64,000 bases of DNA, taken from assembly GCF_008974245.1 (NCBI RefSeq), contig NZ_BBZI01000011.1, forward strand, positions 62,001-126,000, given 5' to 3'. Of the stretch, positions 1 to 8,689 are shown piece after piece. The translations under genes and the position numbers were made by a program. The notes under the pieces were generated by a model that did not search any database, was not told the DNA's origin, and saw only the letters and a program-made list of their open reading frames with translations. Every line of letters begins with the position of its first letter. The stretch's first letter is position 1. This DNA is from Streptomyces abyssomicinicus. GTDB taxonomy: Bacteria > Actinomycetota > Actinomycetes > Streptomycetales > Streptomycetaceae.

Positions 1-420
1 GGCGTCGTTGTACTGCGACCACTCGGCGTCCGCGTCGAGGACCGGCGGCGGGGTGTCGTAGGAGCGGCGCCACTGCATGAACTGCTCCTCGCCGAACTGC
101 TCGAGGATCTCCGCCTTGTTCTTGCCCTGGAGGGCGCCGTAGTGGCGCTCGTTGAGGCGCCAGTTGCGGTGGACCGGGATCCAGTGCCGGTCGGCGGCGG
201 TCAGGGAGAGCTGGGCGGTGCGGATGGCACGCTTCTGGAGGGACGTGTGCACGACGTCGGGGAGGAGCCCGGCGTCCTTCATCAGCTCGCCGCCGCGGAT
301 CGCCTCCTTCTCGCCCTTGTCGGTCAGGTCCACGTCCACCCAGCCGGTGAACAGGTTCTTGGCGTTCCACTCGCTCTCGCCGTGGCGGAGGAGGATCAGC
401 TTGTACGGTGCGTCGGCCAT
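1..420 (-). CDS. gpmA: 2,3-bisphosphoglycerate-dependent phosphoglycerate mutase, partial
   Basis: The enzyme interconverts 3- and 2-phosphoglycerate in glycolysis and gluconeogenesis in the cytosol. The visible N-terminal 140 residues start MADAPYKLILLRHGESEWN, with the RHGE phosphohistidine motif at about residues 11-14. Family features NLFTGWVDVDLT and LNERHYGALQGKNKAE follow. The ATG at 418-420 is clear. The C-terminal part lies beyond the left window edge, so the gene is cut by the window and not broken. It is divergent from the MFS gene. Confidence 0.95.
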   Translation of the reverse strand, partial: MADAPYKLILLRHGESEWNAKNLFTGWVDVDLTDKGEKEAIRGGELMKDAGLLPDVVHTSLQKRAIRTAQLSLTAADRHWIPVHRNWRLNERHYGALQGKNKAEILEQFGEEQFMQWRRSYDTPPPVLDADAEWSQYNDA

Positions 421-549
421 GGCACCCAGCGTAATCGGAGGGGGGTGGGGGCCGCGCGCGCGTCCACAATGCGGTGGCTGCCGCGCGACGTGCGGGAGTA
501 ACATGCGCTGACCGCTTTTGCCGCTTACGGCTTGCACTACGGCTGCTCC

Positions 550-1851
550 ATGGAGGCCACCTTGTCCCTCGTCTCGCCGAGACGTGCCCTCCGGGCGACC
601 GTTTCCGGGCTCCCCAGGGAGTTCTGGTGGCTGTGGACCAGTTCCCTGGTCAACCGACTGGGAGCGTTCGTCGCCACCTTCATGGCGCTCTACCTGACCA
701 TGGAGCGGGGCTACTCCGCCTCCTACGCGGGCCTGGTGGCCGCGCTCCACGGACTCGGCGGCGTGATCTCGTCGGTGGCCGCCGGGGTGATGGCGGACCG
801 GCTGGGCCGCCGCCCCACGATGCTGGTCGCCCAGCTCTCCACGGCGGCCTCGGTGGCGCTGCTCGGCTTCGTGCAGGATCCGGTGGCCATCGCGTGCGTC
901 GCCTTCCTGGTGGGCATGGCCTCCAACGCCTCCCGGCCCGCGGTGCAGGCGATGATGGCGGACATCCTGCCGCCCGAGGACCGGGTGCGGGCGTTCTCGC
1001 TCAACTACTTCGCGGTCAACCTCGGCTTCGCGGTCTCCGCGGTGGGCGCCGGGTTCATCGCCGAGTTCAGCTACCGCGCCGGGTTCCTGATCGAGGCCGG
1101 GATGACGCTGGTCTGCGCGGTACTGGTCTTCGCGAAGATCCCCGAGTCGAAGCCCGCGGCGCCCGCCGGCGCGGCGGGCGGCGGCAAGGAGAGCGGCGCC
1201 GAGGTCAGGCTCGGCACGGTGCTGCGCGACGGGCGGTTCATGTCGCTGGTGGGGCTGTCGTTCCTGATCGCGCTGATCTTCCAGCAGGGGTACGTGGCGC
1301 TGCCGGTGGCCATGGGGCAGCACGGGTTCAGCCCGGCCGACTACGGCCTCGCCATCGCCGTCAACGGCGTGCTGATCGTCGCGGTGCAGGTCCCGGTCAC
1401 GGGGCTGATCGCGCGCCGGGACCCGCGCCGGCTGCTGGTGGTCTCCGCGCTGCTGGCCGGGTACGGGTTCGGGCTGACCGCCTTCGCCGGCTCGGTGGGC
1501 GTGCTGGCGCTCACGGTGTGCGTGTGGACGATCGCCGAGATCCTCAACGCCCCCACCCAGTCCAGTCTGGTGGTGCGGCTCTCCCCGGCGGAGGGACGCG
1601 GGCGGTACCAGGGGATGTACACGATGTCCTGGTCGCTGGCGGCCCTGGTGGCGCCGCTCGTCTCCGGCGTGGTCATCGACGCGTACGGGGCGAACTGGCT
1701 GTGGGGCGGGTCCGCCGTGCTGGGCACGATCGCGGCCGTGGGGTACGCGATGGTCATGCGGAGCCTGCCGCCCGAGCCCGAGGTCGCCGTCTCGGGCGGC
1801 ACGCGCAAGCCGGTGGCGGAGACGGAGCCGACCGGGGGCGTCACCGCCTGA
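550..1851 (+). CDS. MFS transporter
   Basis: A 433-residue major facilitator with about 12 hydrophobic segments. The cytoplasmic A-motif-like loop after TM2 reads GVMADRLGRRPTM, and a basic/Gly-rich central loop (near residues 190-210) separates the two six-helix halves. The family exports drugs or metabolites by proton antiport, but the substrate cannot be told from sequence. I chose the ATG at 550; an in-frame TTG at 532 would add six residues, and neither has a good ribosome-binding site. The C-terminal tail is hydrophilic. The gene stands alone and diverges from gpmA. Confidence 0.85.
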   Translation: MEATLSLVSPRRALRATVSGLPREFWWLWTSSLVNRLGAFVATFMALYLTMERGYSASYAGLVAALHGLGGVISSVAAGVMADRLGRRPTMLVAQLSTAASVALLGFVQDPVAIACVAFLVGMASNASRPAVQAMMADILPPEDRVRAFSLNYFAVNLGFAVSAVGAGFIAEFSYRAGFLIEAGMTLVCAVLVFAKIPESKPAAPAGAAGGGKESGAEVRLGTVLRDGRFMSLVGLSFLIALIFQQGYVALPVAMGQHGFSPADYGLAIAVNGVLIVAVQVPVTGLIARRDPRRLLVVSALLAGYGFGLTAFAGSVGVLALTVCVWTIAEILNAPTQSSLVVRLSPAEGRGRYQGMYTMSWSLAALVAPLVSGVVIDAYGANWLWGGSAVLGTIAAVGYAMVMRSLPPEPEVAVSGGTRKPVAETEPTGGVTA

Positions 1852-1995
1852 CGTCGGGCATGGCGTCACGGCCCGACAAGGGGCGTGGCCTCAGGGCCTG
1901 ACGCGCGGCGGGACGGTGCGGGCGGCTGCCCTGCGGGCACGCCGCGGCCCGCGCCCGGGCTGTCCCGGGACCGGGTCGGACCGCACCGCGGCGAC

Positions 1996-2508
1996 TCACC
2001 CCCCGTGCACGACCGCCTCGGCGATCTCCCGGACCCGCGCCAGGGTGATCCCCTCGCGCTGCTCCACCGCCAGCGGATGGTCCGTCGGCTCCAGTTCCAC
2101 ATAGGGCCGGCGGCCCACCTCACGGGTGTGGACGTTGGTGCGGAGATTGAGCGTGCTGGGGGAGTACAGCGGCAGCTCGGTGGTGAGCCAGCCGAAGTAC
2201 GGCGGCTCCGACTCCCGCCCCGGCGTCTCCCACAGCTCGTCCGAGCGGCGGAAGTTCTGGGCGCTCAGGGAGACCCAGACGCCCCACTCGAACACCTGGC
2301 CGGTGTCGCGCACCGGAATCTCGATCAGGCCCTTCACGAGGAAGTGCTCGCCCTTGATCACGCACTGGTCGGGGGAGAGCACGCTGTCCTCGCGCTCGGC
2401 GTAGCGCGGGTCCCAGACGTCGGGCGCCTCGGTGGAGTAACCCATGGGGAGGCCTGCGTGGCGCTCGCCGCAGCGAGAGCAGACGAAGCCGGGTTCCTCT
2501 GGTGTCAT
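1996..2508 (-). CDS. DUF2199 family protein
   Basis: A 170-residue soluble protein resembling DUF2199. It opens with a CxxC pair (FVCSRCGERH, residues 8-17) likely to bind zinc, then a conserved body with ILSPDQCVIKGEHFLVKG-like and VFEWGVWVSLS segments. The biochemical role is unknown. The start is the ATG at 2506-2508, which overlaps the stop of the upstream nucleotidyltransferase gene by four bases (ATGA), so the two are translationally coupled. Confidence 0.75.
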   Translation of the reverse strand: MTPEEPGFVCSRCGERHAGLPMGYSTEAPDVWDPRYAEREDSVLSPDQCVIKGEHFLVKGLIEIPVRDTGQVFEWGVWVSLSAQNFRRSDELWETPGRESEPPYFGWLTTELPLYSPSTLNLRTNVHTREVGRRPYVELEPTDHPLAVEQREGITLARVREIAEAVVHGG

Positions 2509-3125
2509 GACCCGAGAGTAGTGGCCGCCTCCGACGGCCACGGCAGAACCGTCAGTCCGGGCCACTGCGCCCGCCACCGCGCGGTCTTGGCCTCGTACAC
2601 CGCGCGCGGGGCGAGCACCGGGTTGGGGCGGACGACCAGGCCGAACACGTCGGACAGCCCGTGCGGCGCGTACACCCGCCATTGCCCGCCGGGTTCCAGG
2701 CGGACGCCGACGCAGCAGGTCGTGGCGGCGAAGCTGTCGATGGCGGCCTCCGTGCAGTCGTACGGGGCGCACGGCACGCCGAACCGGTCCTCGTACCAGA
2801 GGTGCACCCGCGCCTCGTTGCGGATCTCGACCTCGGCGGGCAGCCCCGCGAACACCTCGCGGCCGGCGCGGATCACGGCGTCCTCGGCCTCCCAGGAGAG
2901 ATCGCCGCCGTCGAAGTAGAACAGGTCGTAGTCCTTGATCCCCGCCGTCGGCGGGCGGCCGGTCACCACGTTCCACACCGTCTGGAAGACGCAACCGGCC
3001 GTCAGGTACCAGTCGGGGAGCCGGAGTCCGGCGGCGCGTTCCAGCACCTCCACCAGGATCGTGTTCCGGGTCAGCACCTCTCGCAGACGGTCGGGCTGTT
3101 CGTCGGACGGAAGTCGTGTCGCCAT
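2505..3125 (-). CDS. nucleotidyltransferase family protein (PF06042-like)
   Basis: A 206-residue protein like the bacterial nucleotidyltransferase-fold family typified by YjcD-like proteins. Characteristic pieces are LPDWYLTAGCVFQTVWN (near residues 36-52), GIKDYDLFYFD with the putative metal-binding Asp pair (62-72), and EVEIRNEARVHLWYEDRFG. Substrate and partner are unknown. It is the first gene of a two-gene operon with the DUF2199 gene (ATGA overlap). It diverges from the GNAT gene at 3171, with a 45-bp intergenic space that must hold both promoters. Confidence 0.78.
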   Translation of the reverse strand: MATRLPSDEQPDRLREVLTRNTILVEVLERAAGLRLPDWYLTAGCVFQTVWNVVTGRPPTAGIKDYDLFYFDGGDLSWEAEDAVIRAGREVFAGLPAEVEIRNEARVHLWYEDRFGVPCAPYDCTEAAIDSFAATTCCVGVRLEPGGQWRVYAPHGLSDVFGLVVRPNPVLAPRAVYEAKTARWRAQWPGLTVLPWPSEAATTLGS

Positions 3126-3170
3126 CCCTGCCACCCTGCCATCCTGCCAGTGAGTCAGGAGGAGGACCGC

Positions 3171-3785
3171 ATGCCGTATCTGCCCGGAACCGACAACACC
3201 GCGACCCGCGGCGCAACCCCCGCCGACGCCGACCCCCGCGTCCGGCTCAGGCCCGCCCGCCCCGGTGAGGCACCCGCGCTGAGCGGGCTGGCGCTGCGCT
3301 CCAAGGGCCACTGGGGCTACGACGACGCCTTCCTCGCCGCCTGCCGGGACGAACTCACCCTGCGCCCCGAGGACCTGGCACCCGGCACCGCGACGGTGGC
3401 CGAGGACGGCGCCGGGCGCGTCCTGGGTTTCGTCCTGGTCGACGGCGCCCCGCCGCGGGGCCGCCTCGACATGCTCTTCGTCGACCCGCCCGCCATCGGC
3501 TCCGGGCTGGGCCGCCGGCTCTTCGCCGCGGCCCTGTCCACCGCCCGCCGCCTCGGCATGAGCCGCCTCACCATCGACGCCGACCCGTACGCGGAGCCGT
3601 TCTACCGGGCGATGGGCGCCCAGGTCACCGGGACCGTCCCGTCCGGCTCCGTCCCGGGCAGGTCGCTGCCCCTGATGGCGGTCGACGTCCCACCGGCCGA
3701 TCCACCGGCCGATCCACCGGTCGACGCACCGGCCGATCCACCGGTCGCCCCGCCCGCCGCGCCGCCCGTCGGAACGCTGCCGTGA
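3171..3785 (+). CDS. GNAT family N-acetyltransferase with Pro/Asp-rich tail
   Basis: A 204-residue acetyl-CoA-dependent N-acetyltransferase of unknown substrate. The core has the beta-strand/pyrophosphate loop DMLFVDPPAIGSGLGRRLF (near residues 101-119) and the terminal RAMGAQVTGTVPSGS strand. The start is supported by a strong AGGAGGA site at 3158-3167. The last ~35 residues are a repetitive Pro/Ala/Asp tail (PPADPPADPP) encoded by 12-bp repeats at about 3690-3760. The gene overlaps the following HD gene by four bases (GTGA). Confidence 0.8.
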   Translation: MPYLPGTDNTATRGATPADADPRVRLRPARPGEAPALSGLALRSKGHWGYDDAFLAACRDELTLRPEDLAPGTATVAEDGAGRVLGFVLVDGAPPRGRLDMLFVDPPAIGSGLGRRLFAAALSTARRLGMSRLTIDADPYAEPFYRAMGAQVTGTVPSGSVPGRSLPLMAVDVPPADPPADPPVDAPADPPVAPPAAPPVGTLP

Positions 3786-4381
3786 CGTCGTCCGCGAGCC
3801 TCCTGTGGCAGGCCCTGCACGGCCCCGCCGACCCGCCGCTGCGCCCCCTGCCGGACCGTGTCGTGAACCTCCTGACGGCCCTCCGCTGCCCGCCGCGGCT
3901 CGCGGCCCACCTGCGCGCCGTCCACGACGTGGCGCACCAGGTGACGGACTGGGCCGAGCGGCACCGTCCCGCCGTGGTCCTCGACCGGGAGGCGGTGCTC
4001 TTCGGCGCGGCCACGCACGACATCGGCAAGATCCTCCACCCCGGCGAGCTCTCCGGTCCCGGATCCGCCCACGAGCGCGCGGGGCGCGCGCTGTTGCTCG
4101 AGCACGGTGTCGAGCCCCCACTCGCCCGCTTCGCCGCCACCCACGCCTCGTGGACGGCACCGGGCGTCCGCCTGGAGGACCTGCTGGTGTCGCTCGCCGA
4201 CAAGGCGTGGAAGGGCAGGCGCGTACCCGGCCTGGAGGACCTTGTCATCACCGGGCTGGCCGAGCTGAGCGGGCGGCCGGCCTGGGAGGAGTTCGCCGCC
4301 CTCGACGACCTGCTCACCCGCGTCGGGGAGGACGCGGACCGCCGCCTGGCGTTCCAGGCGTCGTTCCCGGTGCGCGGCTGA
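3782..4381 (+). CDS. HD domain-containing metal-dependent phosphohydrolase
   Basis: A 199-residue protein starting at GTG 3782 within the stop of the acetyltransferase gene. The HD signature is VHDVAHQVTDWAERH followed by the ATHDIGKILHPGEL doublet (about residues 79-92), with a later THASW histidine. HD proteins hydrolyse phosphoester or nucleotide substrates; the substrate here is unknown. The GTGA overlap suggests co-expression with the acetyltransferase, but no pathway link is evident. It converges on the YbjN-family gene. Confidence 0.82.
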   Translation: MTSSASLLWQALHGPADPPLRPLPDRVVNLLTALRCPPRLAAHLRAVHDVAHQVTDWAERHRPAVVLDREAVLFGAATHDIGKILHPGELSGPGSAHERAGRALLLEHGVEPPLARFAATHASWTAPGVRLEDLLVSLADKAWKGRRVPGLEDLVITGLAELSGRPAWEEFAALDDLLTRVGEDADRRLAFQASFPVRG

Positions 4382-4422
4382 CCGCAGCCCGCCGGGGAGG
4401 CCGAGCCCCGATCGGGTTCACG

Positions 4423-4908
4423 CTACTCGCGTTCGAGGAGGTGGGCGAAGGCGTCCAGGTTCCGGGTCGACTCGCCGCGGGAGACGCGCCAGGCGTACTC
4501 CTTGCGGATGGAGGACGCGAAACCCAGCTCCAGCAGCGTGTTGAAGGCGCCGTCGGCGGCCTCCAGGACCTGGCCGAGGAGGCGGTCGATCCCGTCGGCG
4601 GTGACCGAGGCCAGCGGCAGGCGGGCGGTGACGTACACGTCGCCGTGCGCGTCCACGGCGTAGGAGACGCCGTACAGCTTGAGGTTGCGCTCCAGGAGCC
4701 AGCGGTGGACGCCCGCCTCGTTCTCGTCCGGGTGGCGGATCACGAAGGCGTTCAGGGAGAGCGAGTGGCGGCCGGCGATCAGCGAGACCGTGGTGGAGAG
4801 CTTCCTGACGCCGGGGAGGGTGACGACGTAGTTGCCCGGCTCCGGGGACTCCCACTCCAGCTCCGCGTCCCGCAGGAACTCCTCGATCACCTCGCGCGCG
4901 TCAGCCAT
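4423..4908 (-). CDS. YbjN domain-containing protein
   Basis: A 161-residue protein of the YbjN/type III secretion chaperone-like fold. The N-terminus MADAREVIEEFLRDAELEWE leads into GNYVVTLPGVRKLSTTVSL and a C-terminal helix ending AHLLERE. The cellular role is not established. The ATG at 4906-4908 overlaps the end of mshA by eight bases, so it is the second gene of an mshA operon, an arrangement conserved in Streptomyces to my knowledge. Confidence 0.82.
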   Translation of the reverse strand: MADAREVIEEFLRDAELEWESPEPGNYVVTLPGVRKLSTTVSLIAGRHSLSLNAFVIRHPDENEAGVHRWLLERNLKLYGVSYAVDAHGDVYVTARLPLASVTADGIDRLLGQVLEAADGAFNTLLELGFASSIRKEYAWRVSRGESTRNLDAFAHLLERE

Positions 4909-6247
4909 GGGCCGAGCGTACGCGACGGCGGTGGGCGTGCAGGGCGGCCGTGTAGACGTCGGTGGTCGCGCTGGCGGCACGGTCCCAGCCGAAGCCCTGG
5001 GCGTGCCGGGCGGCGTTCGCGCCGAGGCGGTCGGTCAGCGACGGGTCGTCGGCGAAGCGGCCCAGCACGTCCGCGTAGTCGGCGGGGTCGTGGCCGCGGA
5101 CCAGACAACCGGTCTCGCCGTCCCGTACCGCCACCGGCAGGCCGCCCACCGCGGCCGCCAGCACCGGCGTGCCGGTGGCCTGCGCCTCGATGGCGACCAG
5201 GCCGAACGACTCGCTGTACGAGGGCATCACCAGCAGCGACGCCGCACGGAACCAGTCGGCCAGCCGGTCCTGCCCCACCGGCGGGTGGAATCGCACCACG
5301 TCACCGATACCCAGGCGCGCCGACAGCTTCTGCAGCCGCTCCGGCTTGGCCAGACCGCTTCCGCTGGGACCGCCGACCACCGGCACCACCAGGCGCGGGC
5401 GCAGCTCGGGCCGCCGCTCCAGCAGCACCGCCACCGCGCGCAGCAGCACGTCGGGGGCCTTGAGCGGCTGTATCCGTCCGGCGAAGAGGGGAATCAGGGC
5501 GTCCTGCGGGAGTCCCAGACGCGCCCGGGCGGCGGCCCGGCCGTCGGCCGGGCGGAAGCGGTCCAGGTTGACGCCGGGGTGCACGATCTCGACCTTCAGG
5601 GGGTCGGCCTCGTAGTGACGGACCAGGTCGGCGGCCTCGTCGGCGGTGTTGGCGATCAGCCGGTCGGCGGCGTCCACGATCTGCGTCTCGCCAATGACCC
5701 GCGCGGGCGGCTCGGGCGTGTCGCCCGCGGCGAGGGAGGCGTTCTTCACCTTGGCCATGGTGTGCATGGCGTGCACCAGCGGCACGCCCCAGCGCTGGGC
5801 CGCCAGCCAGCCGACGTGTCCGGAGAGCCAGTAGTGGGAGTGGACCAGGTCGTAGTGGCCAGGACGGTTCCCCGCCCACGCCTGCATCACGCCGTGGGTG
5901 AAGGCGCACAGCTGCGCCGGCAGGTCCTCCTTGGCCAGGCCCTCGTACGGCCCGGCGTCCACGTGGCGCACCAGCACACCCGGGGCAAGCTCCACGGCCG
6001 GCGGGAGGGAGGCGGAGGTGGCACGGGTGAAGATCTCCACCTCGACGCCCTGCGCGGCGAGGCGGCGGGCCAGCTCCACGATGTAGACGTTCATGCCGCC
6101 CGCGTCGCCCGTACCGGGCTGGTGCAGCGGCGAGGTGTGGACGGACAGCATGGCGACCCGGCGCGGACGGCGCGGTGCGCCCGGCAGCCGCAGCCTGGCC
6201 GGCGACGCCGAGGAGAGACGCCCGAGCCTGGTGACGTACTGGCTCAC
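4901..6247 (-). CDS. mshA: D-inositol-3-phosphate glycosyltransferase (mycothiol synthesis)
   Basis: MshA catalyses the first step of mycothiol synthesis, moving GlcNAc from UDP-GlcNAc to 1L-myo-inositol-1-phosphate. The protein (448 residues from the GTG at 6245-6247) is a GT4/GT-B enzyme. The N-terminal block SVHTSPLHQPGTGDAGGMN matches the acceptor and nucleotide loop, and the C-terminal E-x7-E signature lies in ESFGLVAIEAQATGTPVLAA. An ATG at 6260-6262 would add five residues (MEDCH), but VSQYVTRLGRLSS matches the start I recall for orthologues. The YbjN gene follows with an overlap. Confidence 0.93.
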   Translation of the reverse strand: MSQYVTRLGRLSSASPARLRLPGAPRRPRRVAMLSVHTSPLHQPGTGDAGGMNVYIVELARRLAAQGVEVEIFTRATSASLPPAVELAPGVLVRHVDAGPYEGLAKEDLPAQLCAFTHGVMQAWAGNRPGHYDLVHSHYWLSGHVGWLAAQRWGVPLVHAMHTMAKVKNASLAAGDTPEPPARVIGETQIVDAADRLIANTADEAADLVRHYEADPLKVEIVHPGVNLDRFRPADGRAAARARLGLPQDALIPLFAGRIQPLKAPDVLLRAVAVLLERRPELRPRLVVPVVGGPSGSGLAKPERLQKLSARLGIGDVVRFHPPVGQDRLADWFRAASLLVMPSYSESFGLVAIEAQATGTPVLAAAVGGLPVAVRDGETGCLVRGHDPADYADVLGRFADDPSLTDRLGANAARHAQGFGWDRAASATTDVYTAALHAHRRRVRSAHG

Positions 6248-6438
6248 GTGGCAGTCCTCCATGGGTGTCGGGTGGGGTCGGACGGGGTAGGCGTCGGTGC
6301 CGTTCGGGCGGGTGGGCGGTCAGGCCCCCTCCACGGCGGAAACACCGGCGGGGCGCGTGCAATTTCGACTTTGCCAAAACGTTACGCCGCGTGGCGGCGG
6401 CGTTGCCCGCGCGTGAACGGCCGGCGACGGCCCCGACC

Positions 6439-6504
6439 GGGGCTTCCGTACCCCCGGAACGGGGCTTCCGTACCCCCCGACCGGGGCTTCCGTACCCTCG
6501 TAGG
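6439..6504 (+). repeat. three tandem 22-bp repeats upstream of the methyltransferase gene
   Basis: The 14-mer GGGGCTTCCGTACC starts at 6439, 6461 and 6483, giving an exact 22-bp period, with the units almost identical between. The array stops two bases before the ATG at 6506. It therefore occupies the place of the promoter/5' leader and any ribosome-binding site. The period equals about two helical turns. Confidence 0.85.
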
Positions 6505-6505
6505 C

Positions 6506-7321
6506 ATGACGCCCCGCGCAGCGACCCGCCCCGTGGGAACGGTGACGCGCGGGACGACCAACCCCAACCGGCTCCGCCGCATGGACCGCTGGATCGCCGC
6601 CACGCACGGTGCCGAGCTGCGCCGCGCGGCGGAACCGGTCGCCGTCGACCTGGGCTACGGGGCGGCGCCCTGGACCGCCGTCGAACTGCTCGGCCGGCTG
6701 CGGACCGCCGCGCCGCGGACCCGGGTCGTCGGCATCGAGATCGACCCGGCACGGGTCGCCGCCGCCCGGCCGTACGAGCGGGAGGGGCTGGAGTTCCGGC
6801 ACGGCGGCTTCGAGGTGCCGCTGCCGGCCCGACCGCACCTGATCAGGGCCGCCAACGTGCTGCGCCAGTACGACGAGGAGCGGGTCGCCGAGGTGTGGGC
6901 GGGGCTGTGCGCCCGCCTCGCACCGGCCGACGGCCCCGGTTCGCGGGGCGGACTGCTGGTGGAGGGCACCTGCGACGAGATCGGGCGGCGCCACGTCTGG
7001 GTCGCCCTGGGCCCCGAGGGCCCGCGCACGGTCACCTTCGCGACCCGGCTCGGCTCCCTGGACCGCCCGTCCGACCTCGCCGAACGGCTGCCCAAGGCGC
7101 TGATCCACCGGAATGTGCCGGGCGAGCCGGTCCACTTCTTCCTGCGCGACTTCGACCGCGCCTGGGCGGCGGCCGCGCCCTACGCCTCCTACGGCGCGCG
7201 CCAGCGGTGGATCCGGACGGTGCGCGACCTCGCGGCGGTCTGGCCGGTGACGGACGGGCCGTCCCGGTGGCGTCAGGGCGAGGTCACGGTGGCGTGGAGC
7301 GCGCTGGCGCCGGGCGGCTGA
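6506..7321 (+). CDS. class I SAM-dependent methyltransferase-like protein
   Basis: A 271-residue protein with a Rossmann SAM-binding core. Motif I is VAVDLGYGAAPWTAVEL (about residues 46-62) and the acidic end of strand 2 is VVGIEIDPARV (76-86). The later LIRAANVLRQYDEERV segment resembles the post-II/III region. Substrate is unknown. The neighbour and divergent partner is mshA, which I believe is conserved in Streptomyces. No Shine-Dalgarno sequence is visible before the ATG because the 22-bp repeat array abuts it. Confidence 0.8.
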   Translation: MTPRAATRPVGTVTRGTTNPNRLRRMDRWIAATHGAELRRAAEPVAVDLGYGAAPWTAVELLGRLRTAAPRTRVVGIEIDPARVAAARPYEREGLEFRHGGFEVPLPARPHLIRAANVLRQYDEERVAEVWAGLCARLAPADGPGSRGGLLVEGTCDEIGRRHVWVALGPEGPRTVTFATRLGSLDRPSDLAERLPKALIHRNVPGEPVHFFLRDFDRAWAAAAPYASYGARQRWIRTVRDLAAVWPVTDGPSRWRQGEVTVAWSALAPGG

Positions 7322-7422
7322 GCACCTCCGTCGGCTGAGAGCACCTCCCGGGGCGCGCGATGACGCTCCGGCCCGAGCGCTCACGGACGCCGGGCACACG
7401 GATGCCCGGGCGGGCACACGGA

Positions 7423-7452
7423 CGCCGGGCGCGCGCCGTCGCGCGCCCGGCG
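7423..7452. terminator. bidirectional hairpin between convergent genes
   Basis: A perfect 12-bp GC inverted repeat, CGCCGGGCGCGC (7423-7434) with its complement at 7441-7452 and a 6-nt loop. It lies between the methyltransferase gene and the convergent small Cys-rich gene. There is no U-tract, as is usual for Streptomyces. Confidence 0.7.
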
Positions 7453-7474
7453 GTGTTGGTGGTGCGGTGTGTGG

Positions 7475-7630
7475 TCAGCCGCACTGACAGGGGGCGCCGG
7501 ACTGGCAGCCGCAGCCGCAGCCGGAGCCGCAGCCGCAGGCCGCGAGCAGTGGCAGCGCCCGCGGTGCCGGCGCCTCCTCGGTGTCGGCGGCGCGGGTGGG
7601 GTCCTCGTCCGTGCGGGGGGCCTCGGGCAT
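7475..7630 (-). CDS. small cysteine-rich peptide, function unknown
   Basis: A 51-residue peptide starting MPEAPRTDEDPTRAAD, acidic in its first half, and ending in CGCGSGCGCGCQSGAPCQCG. That tail has seven cysteines in 20 residues, in CxC spacing. There is no signal peptide or membrane segment. A GGAGGG site lies 10 nt before the ATG. The dense Cys pairs suggest metal or redox binding like a metallothionein, but no family is assigned. It lies downstream of and on the same strand as phoU (216 bp apart). Confidence 0.6.
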   Translation of the reverse strand: MPEAPRTDEDPTRAADTEEAPAPRALPLLAACGCGSGCGCGCQSGAPCQCG

Positions 7631-7845
7631 CTCGGTCCATCCCTCCAGGGGCGTCCTACAGGAGCGTGCAACGGTGCTCCTCCATTGCACCGGCCCCGGC
7701 CACGGCGCATCAACGGCGCACGGTGGCGCCGGCCCGGCCCTGCCCGGCCCGGCCCTGCCCGGAGAACCGGGAGGCCGGGCCCCTCACCCCGCCACCCCGG
7801 CTCCCCGGGGGCCGCCGCTACGCGCCGGGGCCCCGAACGCCGCCG

Positions 7846-8514
7846 CTACGCGCCGCCCTCGGCCGCGAAGTCCCCGGCGTGCTCACCGGTCACCAGGAAC
7901 ACCACCCGCCGCGCCGCGGAGACGGCGTGGTCGGCGAACCGTTCGTAGTACCGGCCGAGGAGCGTCACGTCCACGGCGGTCTCGATCCCGTGCTCCCACT
8001 TGTCGTCCATCAGGTGCTGGAAGAGCGTGCGGTGCAGGGTGTCCATCGCGTCGTCGTCCTGCTCCAGCTGGAGCGCGAGCCGGACGTCCTTGGTGGCCAG
8101 CACCTGGGCCGTCTTGGCCATCAGCCGCTGGGCGAGCTGCCCCATCTCCAGCACGGTGGCGTGCAGGTCGGAGGGGACGGCCTTGTCCGGGTAGCGCAGC
8201 CGGGCCAGCTTGGCCACGTGCTTGGCGAGGTCCCCGGACCGCTCCAGGTCGGCGGAGATCCTGAGCGAGGTCACCACCGTCCGCAGGTCGGTGGCCACCG
8301 GCTGCTGGCGGGCCAGCAGGGCGATGGCCCTGGCCTCCAGGTCGTGCTGGGTCTCGTCGACGCCCCGGTCCGCATCGATCACCCGCTCCGCGAGCGAGAG
8401 GTCGGCGTCCAGGATCGCCGTGGTGGCCCGGCCCATCGCCGAGCCGACGGTGCGGGCCATCTCCACCAGGTCGTCGGTGATCGAATCCAGCTCCTCGTGG
8501 TACGCGTCGCGCAT
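7846..8514 (-). CDS. phoU: phosphate signalling complex protein PhoU
   Basis: PhoU links the Pst phosphate importer to the PhoR kinase and represses the Pho response when phosphate is plentiful. The 222-residue all-helical protein carries two PhoU repeats. The first starts RDAYHEELDSITDDLVEMA. The second includes DLERSGDLAKHVAKLARL and the metal-ligand-type helix near ETAVDVTLLGRYYERFADHA. The ATG at 8512-8514 is unambiguous. It diverges from phoR-phoP, and a PHO box in the shared region points to PhoP control. Confidence 0.95.
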   Translation of the reverse strand: MRDAYHEELDSITDDLVEMARTVGSAMGRATTAILDADLSLAERVIDADRGVDETQHDLEARAIALLARQQPVATDLRTVVTSLRISADLERSGDLAKHVAKLARLRYPDKAVPSDLHATVLEMGQLAQRLMAKTAQVLATKDVRLALQLEQDDDAMDTLHRTLFQHLMDDKWEHGIETAVDVTLLGRYYERFADHAVSAARRVVFLVTGEHAGDFAAEGGA

Positions 8515-8689
8515 CCGTGTTCCCCTTTTTCCGATGACGGACGGTCCCGGGCGGATCCCGGGGAAGGCTCCCCGAGCGGGCCGATCATGAACGTGATTCC
8601 ACGTGCGGTCCGTCCTACCCGCCCCTCGCGGCCTGAAGCCCCCGAAAGCGCGGCCGGCCCGCCCTGCCCGCCCCGTGGCGGGCCGCCGG

